From positions 306,000 through 369,999 of the forward strand of contig NZ_FOCF01000004.1 of NCBI RefSeq assembly GCF_900110035.1: 64,000 bases of DNA. The letters run 5' to 3'. Within the stretch, counting starts at the first letter, position 1; the number at the start of each line of letters is the position of its first letter. The position numbers and the translations under genes are program-made. This document shows positions 54,589-63,008 of this stretch, piece by piece. The notes under the pieces were generated by a model, which saw only the letters and a list, made by a program, of their open reading frames with translations, did not search any database and was not told where the DNA came from. The DNA is from Sphingomonas gellani (GTDB lineage Bacteria; Pseudomonadota; Alphaproteobacteria; Sphingomonadales; Sphingomonadaceae).

Positions 54589-57132
54589 TCACTTCGGCAG
54601 TTCCATCGCGGCTCCGTTGATGGTCAGGTCGATCCATACGCCCGGCGCATCGTCCGGCTGGCCGCCGCCGATGAACAACCGGTATGCACCCGGCACGACC
54701 GACCGGGTGCCGTCCCGCGCCACGGTGCTGAGTTCGCGCGGGTCGAGCGTGAAGCGAACGGTGCTGCGCGCGCCCTGCCTCAGCGGCACGCGTCGGAAGC
54801 CGACCAGTTGCCGTTGCAGGACGGGGGTCGTCAGTCCGCCGCCCGACCCGGTCGGGGGCACCAGATAGGCCTGCGCCACCTCCTCGCCTGAACGATCGCC
54901 CGTATTCGAAACGGTCGCTTCCACCGTCACGCTGCTTCCCGCCGCTACCTCCACCCTGGTCCGCCGGACCGCATAGGCAAAGCGGGTGAAGCTCAAGCCA
55001 TGGCCGAACGGCCAGAGCGGCTTGCCGGTGAAATAGCGATAGGTCCGCTCCTTCATGCCGTAATCGACAAAGGCGGGAAGGTCCTCCGTCTGCCGATAGA
55101 AGGTGACCGGCAGGCGCCCCGACGGATTGCTGACACCGGCCAGCGTATCGGCGATGGCGGTGCCTCCCGCCTCGCCGGGATACCACGCGGCAAGGATCGC
55201 GTCGGCACCCGCGGGGTCGATCGCCACCGCGCTGCCGCTGGTCAGGACGATCACCATCGGCTTGCCTGTCGCCTTCAGCGCGGCCAGCAGGCGTTGCTGC
55301 GCCAGCGGCAGCGCGATGTCGGTGCGGTCGCCGCCGACGAAGCCGGGGACGCTAACCTGCAACGCTTCCCCCTCCAGGTCGGGGGACAAGCCGACCACTG
55401 CGACGATCGCGTCCGACGCGTTCGCCGCCTCGACCGCTTGTTTCAACAGCGGTTCGGCCGGGGGCATCCACAGCAGGCGGATGCCCTCGTCGTCACTGAC
55501 ATGATCGAGTTCCAGGCGGATCGGCACCGCGCGGCCATCGCTGTCGAACCGAACCTCCACGCGGCCCTTGGCGACCTCGCCGGCGGCGACCGGACTGCCG
55601 TCCAGCCACATCCGCACCGCATCATGGTTTTTGCAATATTTCCAGCACGCCGGCACATCGACGAACAGGCGATAGCTGCCGGGGCCGGGCGGCACCAGTT
55701 CGCCCGTCCAGCGCACGCGCCATTGCTCACCCAATCCCGCGACCGGGGCGGCGCGATTGTGGTCGCTGTCGACGCGCCGTTCCCGCCGCGTTGCCACCGC
55801 CTGACCGGCGGGCGACAGATACTCCGCCTGCAATCCTGGGTCACCGTTCCAGCGCAATGCTGTCTCGGGCACCACGACGGGCGCTCCATCGGCCAGCACC
55901 GACCCTTGTGCGTATCGGACATTCGACGTCCCGAACCGCGCGCGAATGCCGTCGAGCGGCGTGACCGGCGCAGCGGCGGTGCCGTGATAATTGCCCTGCA
56001 ACACCCCCAGGTCGTCGGCATCCGCGCCGATCACCGCAATCCGCGTGCCGGCGCCGAGCGGCAACCGGTCGTTCCGGTTCTGGAGCAGCACGATGGCCTT
56101 GCGCGCCGCCTCCAGTGCCAGCGCGCGGTGGGTGGGCGTGTCGACCTGATCGGGGCGGATGCCGCGCCAAGGGCCGGCCCCGCCGAACGCGATGCCCAGG
56201 TCGCGGCGTGCGGTCAGCGCGCGGGTCAGCGCCGCGGCCACCTCCGCCTGCGATACAAGTCCCTTGGCCATAGCCTGGGGCAGCGCGGCAAAGGCGGTGC
56301 CGCAATTCAGGTCGGTGCCGCCACGTATCGCCGCCGCCGCTGCACCCGCCGTATCCAGGCGGTAATGGTGGAACAGCTGGATGTTCGACACCGCGTCGCA
56401 ATCGGACACGGTGAAACCGGTGAAGCCCCAGTCGCGCCGCAGCCGATCGTTCATCAGCGCGCCGCTGGCACAGGCGGGAACGCCGTGAATGGCGTTGTAG
56501 GCGCACATCAGCGACCGCGCCTTGCCCTCCGTCACCGCCATGCGGAACGCGGGGAGGTAGGTCCCCTCCAGGTCGTACGGGCTGGGATCGACATCGAAGC
56601 CGTCGCGCCCCGCCTCCGGCCCGCTGTGCACGGCGAAGTGTTTCGGTGTGGCGATCACCTTGGGATGGGCCGGGTGCGGACCTTGCAGTCCGGTGATGAA
56701 GGACACTCCCAACCGGCCCGTCAGATACGGATCCTCGCCATAGGTTTCCTGTCCACGGCCCCAGCGCGGGTCGCGGAAGATGTTGATGTTGGGCGACCAG
56801 ATCGTCAGCCCCTGATAGATGCGGCGATCGGCGGCGACCGGCCGTGCGTTGAACTTCGCCCGCGCTTCGGTCGCTACCACGTCGCCGATGCGGTGGACCA
56901 GATCGGTGTCCCATGTCGCGGCCATGCCGATCGCCTGCGGGAACACGGTGGCGATGCCGTCACGCGCCAGCCCGTGCAGTCCCTCGTTCCACCAGTCATA
57001 TGCGGGCAGGCTGGCCTGCGGATCGGCGGGGGCGCTGCTTTGCAACTGTGCCGCCTTTTGCTCGGGCGTCATCGCGGCGACGGCGGCGGCGACCGGATCG
57101 GACACCTGGGCGGCGAGAAGCATCCAGATCAT
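54589..57132 (-). CDS. GH3 glycosidase with PA14 insert (beta-xylosidase/glucosidase type)
   Basis: Retaining exo-glycosidase of 847 residues. The barrel has LTIWSPNINIFRDPRWGRGQETYGEDPYL, VIATPKHFAVHSGPE (the KH pair) and TGFTVSDCDAV (D244, nucleophile). A PA14 carbohydrate-contact insert (about 430-560) contains GSYRLFVDVPACWKYCKNHDAVRMWLDG. The C-terminal fibronectin-like domain ends the protein. Plant N-glycans carry beta-1,2-xylose, and GH3 genes in Xanthomonas N-glycan loci are thought to act there. That fits, but the substrate here is inferred. ATG 57132 overlaps the stop of the upstream chimera (ATGA). No strong signal peptide is seen beyond IWMLLAAQVSDP. Confidence 0.9.
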   Translation of the reverse strand: MIWMLLAAQVSDPVAAAVAAMTPEQKAAQLQSSAPADPQASLPAYDWWNEGLHGLARDGIATVFPQAIGMAATWDTDLVHRIGDVVATEARAKFNARPVAADRRIYQGLTIWSPNINIFRDPRWGRGQETYGEDPYLTGRLGVSFITGLQGPHPAHPKVIATPKHFAVHSGPEAGRDGFDVDPSPYDLEGTYLPAFRMAVTEGKARSLMCAYNAIHGVPACASGALMNDRLRRDWGFTGFTVSDCDAVSNIQLFHHYRLDTAGAAAAAIRGGTDLNCGTAFAALPQAMAKGLVSQAEVAAALTRALTARRDLGIAFGGAGPWRGIRPDQVDTPTHRALALEAARKAIVLLQNRNDRLPLGAGTRIAVIGADADDLGVLQGNYHGTAAAPVTPLDGIRARFGTSNVRYAQGSVLADGAPVVVPETALRWNGDPGLQAEYLSPAGQAVATRRERRVDSDHNRAAPVAGLGEQWRVRWTGELVPPGPGSYRLFVDVPACWKYCKNHDAVRMWLDGSPVAAGEVAKGRVEVRFDSDGRAVPIRLELDHVSDDEGIRLLWMPPAEPLLKQAVEAANASDAIVAVVGLSPDLEGEALQVSVPGFVGGDRTDIALPLAQQRLLAALKATGKPMVIVLTSGSAVAIDPAGADAILAAWYPGEAGGTAIADTLAGVSNPSGRLPVTFYRQTEDLPAFVDYGMKERTYRYFTGKPLWPFGHGLSFTRFAYAVRRTRVEVAAGSSVTVEATVSNTGDRSGEEVAQAYLVPPTGSGGGLTTPVLQRQLVGFRRVPLRQGARSTVRFTLDPRELSTVARDGTRSVVPGAYRLFIGGGQPDDAPGVWIDLTINGAAMELPK

Positions 57133-57698
57133 CGCCGCGATCCCAGCGAACGCAGGGTCATCGCGGGGGCCAGCACGGCGGGTGACGCCTGGGCGGTTAC
57201 TGGGACCGTGCGGCTTTCACCTGGCAGCAGGTCGAGGCCATTGTTCGACGGCTCGGCGGCCGTTGCGCCGAAATCGAGCTTCCCGGCGCGCGCCAACTGC
57301 GCCAGCGTCATGACGCCGTAAATCAAGCCCGTGCTCGTGGCCGCGACGATGCGGACGCCGCGGGGCGCCACGTCCGGCCGGCACCCCTCCAGACCGCCGA
57401 CCGCCGCGTTGCGGACCAGCTGCAGGGTACCGTCACCCGGCGCGGCGATCAGCGCGATGCCGCGTGTCGTGCCGATATGTTCGACCAGCAGCCTGGCCGT
57501 GTCCGCCGCCTCCGCATCGTTTGCCGGATAGCCGATGCGGCTGCCCGTGCGGATGGTGGTCGCTTCCGTCGCTGGCTCTATAGAGGTGGGCGGGAGCAAC
57601 AGTCTGGCCGCACGCGGTTGCGGTGCGGCACCAGCTGCCGAAGCGAGGATCAGGCTCCCGGCGATCATCGCTCCCCATGTCGAAACCGTCGCCACCAT
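57129..57698 (-). pseudogene. GH20 N-terminus fused by deletion to a GH2 beta-mannosidase tail
   Basis: A 189-residue open frame. It has a signal (VATVSTWGAMIAGSLILASAAGAA), then the GH20 N-terminal domain (IGYPANDAEAADTARLLVEHIG, CRPDVAPRGVRIVAATSTGLIYGVMTLAQLAR). This is followed at once by KLDFGATAAEPSNNGLDLLPGESRTVPV and TLRSLGS, which resemble the last domain of GH2 beta-mannosidases. The whole GH20 catalytic domain and most of a GH2 gene are missing. One deletion probably removed both. The ribosome site (AAAGAGG) and the 4-base overlap with GH3 are kept, so translation into GH3 can still occur. No enzyme activity is expected. Confidence 0.75.
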
Positions 57699-57736
57699 GC
57701 CGCTGCCTCTTTCTACGCCAATCGGCCGCATGAGTG

Positions 57737-57831
57737 TACCAATGTATGTCCATGTGCAAGCTGCTACACGGCGTTCTAGCGCCGATAGAGGCTTGTCAAC
57801 TCCGCCATCAATACTACCAATGTGTGCCATG
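57737..57831. promoter_or_regulatory. two operator-like repeats in the GH20/GntR divergent region
   Basis: TACCAATGTATGTCCATG (57737-57754) and TACCAATGTGTGCCATG (57815-57831) are near-identical direct repeats 78 bases apart, between the GH20 remnant and the decayed GntR gene. They are likely binding sites of that GntR protein, and now orphaned. Confidence 0.5.
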
Positions 57832-57881
57832 ATTGGATCGCATCGTCGCTGCCGCCAGGGCGGGCTAGGTTGACGCCCGTC

Positions 57882-58676
57882 ATGAGGAAGCGGGCCGTGG
57901 CCCGCGCCGGCAGTGTGGGCCGCAGCAAGGGGGCGGGCGTCGACCTTTTTCGAGTGGATCGGCCGTTTTCGGCGTGGCAACCCGTCGCCGCTTTACCCGC
58001 AGCTTCAGAAGCTGATGCGCGGCGCGATCGGTGGCGAACGGCTGTCACCGGGCGACGGCCTCACCGCCGAGCGCGACTTAGTCACCCCATAAGCCACCTC
58101 GCGGATCACGATGCGCAAGGTGATCGGTGGGTTGGTGGAGAAGGAGGTGCTGACCCGTCGCGGTGGTGCCGGCACGTTCGTCGCCCGGAAGGTCGAAAAG
58201 AGCTTTTCCAAGCTGTCCTCCTTCTCGGAGGACAGCTCGGCGCGAGGTCGGCGTGCGTCGAGCAGCTGGATCAGTCGCGCCGCTGGCACGGTGAATCCGG
58301 AAGAATCGATGTCGCTGGGACTGTCGCCCGGCGCATCTGTGTATCGGTTCCACCGCATCCGCTATGCCGACGAACAGCCCATAGTGCTGGACTCCACCAC
58401 CATCGCCGGATGCTCCCTGCCGGGCGTCGAGGCCGTGAAGGTCAGCCTGTACGTCGCACTGGAAAAGGCGGGCAGCCGGCCGGTTCGCGCGTTGCAGCCT
58501 TCGCGCGCGGTGGCGTTCGGGACCGATCATGCGCGCATGTTGGGGCTGGACACGGATCGGCCGGGCCTGCTGATCGAACGGCGCGCGTTCCTGTAGAAAG
58601 GGCGCGCGGTCGAGTTCACCCGGTCCTATCATCCTGGCGACAGCTACCATTCCGTCGCGGAACTGAGCGATCCATG
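57882..58676 (+). pseudogene. GntR/UTRA-family regulator with two in-frame stops
   Basis: The winged-helix part reads PLYPQLQKLMRGAIGGERLSPG and TAERDLVTP, then a TAA at 58090, then SRITMRKVIGGLVEKEVLTRRGGAGTFVA. The UTRA sensor domain follows (YRFHRIRYADEQPIVLDSTT; LGLDTDRPGLLIERRAFL) to a TAG at 58594. The frame then continues as KGRAVEFTRSYHPGDSYHSVAEL to the true end at 58676. A frameshift near 57950 also separates the first residues from FFEWIGRFRRG. HutC-subfamily relatives include NagR regulators of GlcNAc use. This copy cannot make a full regulator. Confidence 0.85.
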
Positions 58677-58753
58677 ACGACGGAGAGCGCTGCCTCCGCT
58701 TGCCAGACGAGTGCCGCGACGCGGTGCCTTATTACCCCGTATGGAATGATGCC

Positions 58754-61663
58754 ATGAACCGCCGATCCTTTCTGCTGTCCGGCGCGGCCGCCGTCGCGCT
58801 GGCCGGTCCTGCACCGTTCGCAATGGCGCGGGGGCGGGTGCGAGCGGGCGGAGCGGGGGCGCTTCCCATGCCGTCGCCTCTCGCCGAGCTTCCGGTGCCG
58901 CTGCCGCTGGTCGATCCCGCTCGCGTTCGGCTGGAACAGGGTTGGGTGTTTCACGCAGGCGACGTGCCGGTGCCGCCGCCTGCGAACCATCACGACACCT
59001 ATCTCAGCGTAAAGGCCGGCAACGCACCCGGTGCCGCGGCACCGGCGTTCGACGACAGCGACTGGGCTCCTGTGCGCCTGCCCCACGATTGGGCGGCCAC
59101 CCAACCTTTCGTGCAGAGCGCCAATGTCAGCCAGGGTTACCGCCCGCGCGGCATCGGCTGGTATCGCCGCGTGCTGACGCTCGACCCCGCCGACCGGGGC
59201 AAGCGGATCGAGCTGCATTTCGACGGCATCGCCACCCACGCGACGGTATGGATCAACGGCAGCGAGGTCGCGCACAGCTGGTCCGGCTATTCGGCCGTGG
59301 TTATCGACATGACCCCCTTTGCCCGGTTCGGCGACGAGGAGAACGTCATCGCGATCCGCGTCGATGCGGAGGCGATGGAGGGATGGTGGTACGAGGGCGC
59401 GGGGCTGTATCGCCATACCTGGCTGGTCCGCCGCGCCCCGGTCGCGATCGCCACCGACGGCGTGCATTGCGACCCGCGCGCCGGCCCCGATGGCTGGCAG
59501 GTGCCGGTCGACGTCACGCTGGATAGCGTCGCGCGCGACGTTGCCGGTGTCACCGTGCAGGCCCAGTTGCTGGACGCGACCGGTCGGGCGGTCGCACACG
59601 CTACGACGGACGTAGTGGTCACGCCACTCGATCAGGCACGCGCCGCGCTGATGCTGGACGCAGGCGGAGTGGCCTTGTGGTCCGTCGAGCGGCCGACCCT
59701 GTACACGGTGCTGGTGCACGTGATCCGAGACGGCGAAACGGTCGACGAGCGGCGCGTTCCCGTCGGCTTCCGCAGCATACGCTTCGACGCCGATCGGGGG
59801 TTCCTGCTCAACGACCGGTCGGTCAAGCTGAAGGGCGTGTGCCTGCACCAGGACCATGCCGGGGTCGGCGTGGCGGTGCCCGACACGCTGCTCGAATGGC
59901 GGTTGGGACGGCTGAAGGCGATGGGCTGTAACGCCATCCGCTGTTCGCACGGCGCGCCGGCGGCGGAGCTGCTGCATCTGGCCGACCGGATGGGCTTTCT
60001 GGTCATGAACGAGAACCGCCGCTTCAACCCGGCGCCCGATTACCTGGCGCAGCTGCAATGGCTGGTCCGGCGCGACCGCAACCATCCCAGCGTCATCCTG
60101 TGGTCGGTGTTCAACGAAGAGCCGATGCAGGGCAGCGAGGCGGGCGTGGAGATGGTGCGCCGGATGGTTCATGCGGTGAAGGCACTGGACGACAGCCGCC
60201 CCGTCACCGCGGCGATGAACGGTGCGTTCCTGGATCCGGTCAGCGTGTCGGCCGTGGTCGATGTCACCGGCTTCAACTACTACCAGAACGACTATGACCG
60301 CTTTCACCGGGCGTATCCGGGTCGGCCGATGACCAGTTCGGAGGACACCAGCGCTTATGAAACGCGCGGTGCCTATGCCAGCGATCCGGCGCGGCACGTC
60401 ATCACCTCCTACGACACGGAGGTCACAAGCTGGGGCGACACGCATCGTGCGACGTGGCGCAAGATCGCGGAACGGCCGTTCGTGGCCGGCGGCTTCGTGT
60501 GGACCGGGTTCGACTATCACGGCGAACCGACGCCATACGACTGGCCGACCATCTCCAGCTTCTTCGGTATCCTGGACCTGTGCGGCTTCCCCAAGACTGC
60601 GTTCGATATCCGCAGCGCGCAATGGGTCGACGACCGGGCGGTCGTGGCGATCGCTCCGCATTGGACCTGGCCGGGACGCGAGGGCCAGCCGATCAGGGTC
60701 GCGGTATCGTGCAATGCAGAAACGGTGACGCTGATCGTCAACGGCAAGGCGATCGGTACGCAGGCGGTCGACCGCGTCATGGGCAATGAATGGTCCGTCC
60801 CCTATGCCCCAGGCCGGATCGAGGCGGTGGCGCGGGCCGGCGGCCGCATCGTCGCGGTGGCGGTGCACGAGACGATCGGCGATGCCGTCGCCCTGCGCCT
60901 GACTCCGGCCCGTACGATCATGGCGGGCGACGGCGAGGATGTGCAGCCGGTCACGGTCGATGCGGTCGATGCGGCGGGCCGGCACGTCCCGACGGCCAAC
61001 CTGGCCGTCCACTTCAGCGTCGCCGGCGCGGCGATCATCGGGCTGGGCAACGGCGATCCCAACAGCCACGAGCCGGAACAGGGCGATGCGCGTTCCTTGT
61101 TCAACGGGCTGGCGCAGGTGATCCTGCGGGCCGGGCTGGGCGAGGGGCGGGTGGTGCTGACCGCGGCGGCGCCCGGCCTGCGTCCCGCGCGCCTGACGAT
61201 CGACTGCCGGCGCACGGCGCCCGTGCCGCGGGTGGCGGCCACGCCGCGGGTGCAGCGGTTGCTCGACTGGCGCCGCTCCCCCGCCTTTGCCAGCCGGCCG
61301 TCGCCAGATCTCGCGCCGACCGATGGCGACAACAACAGCTGGGCGTTCGTCCAGCCCGGCGTGGCGACTCGTACGGAGAGCGCGGGCGAACCGTGGCGCC
61401 TCTATCGCACAGCCGTGACACCGTGGCGCAGAGTGGCTGCCGAGGGAGGCGTCCTCCGTTTCGAGGCGGTAGCCGGCAGGGCGGAACTGTGGATCGACGG
61501 GCGCAAGCTGGCGGACAAGGCGTCGGCCGATCCTGCCCCGCTGGTCGCGAACCTGCCCCCCGCCACCGGGCGGCGGCTCATCGTCCTGCTGGTGGAGGTC
61601 GTGCCAGGCGCCCCATCCGGGCTGTTGGGGCCGGTCACCCTCGCCGCCCGCGCGGCGGGATAA
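58754..61663 (+). CDS. GH2 beta-galactosidase
   Basis: Retaining exo-glycosidase of 969 residues with a Tat-like signal (NRRSFLLSGAAAVALAGPAPFAMA). The GH2 sugar-binding domain has WAPVRLPHDWA, GWYRRVLTL and EGWWYEGAGLYRHTWL. The barrel contains GVCLHQDHAG, CNAIRCSHGAP and VILWSVFNEEPMQGS (catalytic acid Glu near residue 454), and FVAGGFVWTGFDYHGEPTPY near the nucleophile region. C-terminal Ig-like domains follow. It is oriented away from the GH20-GH29 operon and just after the decayed GntR gene. It probably removes beta-galactose from complex or plant N-glycans. It appears intact. Confidence 0.9.
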   Translation: MNRRSFLLSGAAAVALAGPAPFAMARGRVRAGGAGALPMPSPLAELPVPLPLVDPARVRLEQGWVFHAGDVPVPPPANHHDTYLSVKAGNAPGAAAPAFDDSDWAPVRLPHDWAATQPFVQSANVSQGYRPRGIGWYRRVLTLDPADRGKRIELHFDGIATHATVWINGSEVAHSWSGYSAVVIDMTPFARFGDEENVIAIRVDAEAMEGWWYEGAGLYRHTWLVRRAPVAIATDGVHCDPRAGPDGWQVPVDVTLDSVARDVAGVTVQAQLLDATGRAVAHATTDVVVTPLDQARAALMLDAGGVALWSVERPTLYTVLVHVIRDGETVDERRVPVGFRSIRFDADRGFLLNDRSVKLKGVCLHQDHAGVGVAVPDTLLEWRLGRLKAMGCNAIRCSHGAPAAELLHLADRMGFLVMNENRRFNPAPDYLAQLQWLVRRDRNHPSVILWSVFNEEPMQGSEAGVEMVRRMVHAVKALDDSRPVTAAMNGAFLDPVSVSAVVDVTGFNYYQNDYDRFHRAYPGRPMTSSEDTSAYETRGAYASDPARHVITSYDTEVTSWGDTHRATWRKIAERPFVAGGFVWTGFDYHGEPTPYDWPTISSFFGILDLCGFPKTAFDIRSAQWVDDRAVVAIAPHWTWPGREGQPIRVAVSCNAETVTLIVNGKAIGTQAVDRVMGNEWSVPYAPGRIEAVARAGGRIVAVAVHETIGDAVALRLTPARTIMAGDGEDVQPVTVDAVDAAGRHVPTANLAVHFSVAGAAIIGLGNGDPNSHEPEQGDARSLFNGLAQVILRAGLGEGRVVLTAAAPGLRPARLTIDCRRTAPVPRVAATPRVQRLLDWRRSPAFASRPSPDLAPTDGDNNSWAFVQPGVATRTESAGEPWRLYRTAVTPWRRVAAEGGVLRFEAVAGRAELWIDGRKLADKASADPAPLVANLPPATGRRLIVLLVEVVPGAPSGLLGPVTLAARAAG

Positions 61664-61867
61664 GCGCGGGTCCGGCCCGCCGATCAGATCGATGGGCGGG
61701 CTCCATCGGCGGTGAGCGTGGCGAGTACCGGCTCCTCCGCCAGCGGTGCAGCACCTCGGGAAAGGGGTGCGCCACGCAACGCACGCCTAATCCGCGCGCG
61801 CGTTCGTCGGCGACGGCGTCATGCCGCAAGCACACCCGCAGGCAGCCGGTGGCGTGACCCGGCCAGC

Positions 61868-62060
61868 ACGTCGGCCGCGCCGCCCAGTGCGGCCACCAGC
61901 GAGGTCGGCGCCGCGCTGGACAACTAGGCCGCGTGGCGCGGCATCATCGTCCATGGGTTCCATGTCGACCCTGCAGTGCTGCGCTTGGCGGTACGCAGCA
62001 GCCCGACGGTGGCTTCATGCCGATTTACGGCTTGATGCGGTCGGTGGGCGCGGCGGAAAA
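61868..62060 (+). pseudogene. N-acetylglucosamine-6-phosphate deacetylase (NagA), internal remnant
   Basis: In one frame SEVGAALDN, a TAG, then AAWRGIIVHGFHVDPAVLRLAVRSS match the NagA region that follows its HLFNAMPP motif. The next NagA block (PDGGFMPIYGLMRSVGAAEK, normally a GFMLVTDAMPSVG type) is in another frame. Both ends are missing. The remnant stops abruptly at about 62060, where a minus-strand SIS-domain stump begins. GlcNAc-6-P deacetylation is therefore not encoded here. Confidence 0.65.
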
Positions 62061-62193
62061 AGGTGCAGGTGACGACCGCGGTCGGCGGCGCGGTCCGCAG
62101 CCGGGGACCGAGTTGCGCCAGAGCGGTCGCATTGGCGGCGAGCGTTCATGTGACGGTGGCGTTTGCCTCCTCTGCGCGCGCGGAACATGGCTC
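62061..62193 (-). pseudogene. SIS-domain sugar isomerase/deaminase, N-terminal stump
   Basis: Minus strand from 62193 reads EPCSARAEEANATVT, a TGA, then LAANATALAQLGPRLRTAPP and TAVVTC. This matches the start of AgaS/GlmS-like SIS proteins that deaminate glucosamine-6-phosphate (expected continuation ARGSSDHAA). About 45 residues remain before the NagA remnant cuts it. It carries a stop codon and is dead. Confidence 0.55.
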
Positions 62194-62348
62194 TATGTTC
62201 GCTGCCAGAGAACGGAGGCGCTGTTGAACTGGTCGGCACGGCGATGCCGCGTCAATCTGCACTAACCTTGGTTATATAATGGTATTATAATTTTCCGGAA
62301 TGCGGCGGAGAGCCATGCAAGCTTTTCAGCGTTGAACATTATCTGTCT
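62194..62348. promoter_or_regulatory. A/T-rich former promoter region of the amino-sugar genes
   Basis: The striking element is TTATATAATGGTATTATAA (62272-62290), a near-palindromic A/T island. A direct repeat of TGGTTATA/TGGTATTA character overlaps it. It probably held the SIS gene promoter and regulator site. No coding sequence was recognised. Confidence 0.3.
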
Positions 62349-63007
62349 CTATCCGGCAAAGCCGCATCGGCGCGAGGCGTGTACCTCGCGAATTCGTTTG
62401 AAGATGCGGCACGGCAAGTCAGCATTGACGCCGCCTCAGGTCAGGATGGTGATGTGGCCGGCGGTTTGTGATGCAGTACGATAAGGGGGGCGGCGCCATC
62501 GATCGCCTGCATGGGGCCCTCAGACGTGAGCATCCGGTTGAGGCCCACCGCAACCGCCTGCTCCAGTGCTTCCACCAAGTCAAAGACGGGGCGTAGCGAC
62601 GGGCGCTGGGCGTCGGCTGCCGTGCGGTCTGTACCGCACGTGCAGGCATGCGCGATCCGTTCAGCAAGCGTCGCCTGATTGAGCCGCCGGTCGGCTTCGC
62701 TCGCGCCGATCACCACGCCGGCCAGACCCGCCTCGGCCGCGAGGCGGATGTCGTCGGCGACCAGCGCCCGTTCGGCGGTGGAGGCGATGAAGTCCCCTTC
62801 GCGGGGGCGGCAGAGCAGGTGGACGGGCAGGGTCCCCGCCGCGGCGGCGCGGATCAGCGACTCCGGCGGGGTCAGGCCGCCGATGCCCAGCGCGGCGCAC
62901 AGCTCGATCCGGTCGGCGCCGCCCTGCGTGGCCGCGACGAGCCCCGCGACCGAATCGACGCACACCTCCAACAGGCGGCGCGGGGGCTTTGCTGGCGTCG
63001 GTGTCAC
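62349..63007 (-). pseudogene. cutC: CutC family protein, frameshifted at the C-terminus
   Basis: CutC-type TIM barrel starting at GTG 63007. It has LLEVCVDSVAGLVAATQGGADRIELC, IGGLTPPESLI, LLCRPREGDFI and VVIGASEADRRLNQATL. The usual LHRAFDL is altered to LRPVFDL and the gene stops early as HHKPPATSPS at 62441. In another frame AGHITILT, a TGA, GGVNAD and REVHASRRCGFAG continue the expected ending (ILPGGGVNA...EVH) down to 62349. At least one frameshift and one stop are present. CutC genes often sit in GlcNAc/N-glycan loci; their role there is unclear. Confidence 0.72.
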
Positions 63008-63008
63008 C

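Noticed and set aside
55000..57321. 773-codon open frame on the plus strand
   Set aside because: Antisense of the GH3 gene; Arg/Gln/His-rich with no recognisable domain.
58616..61069. 817-codon open frame on the minus strand
   Set aside because: Antisense of the GH2 beta-galactosidase, whose domains and catalytic motifs are clear on the plus strand.
61635..61835. Minus-strand 66-codon frame after the beta-galactosidase
   Set aside because: A few residues look protein-like, but no family could be recognised and the stretch overlaps the decayed nagA neighbourhood. Left unassigned.
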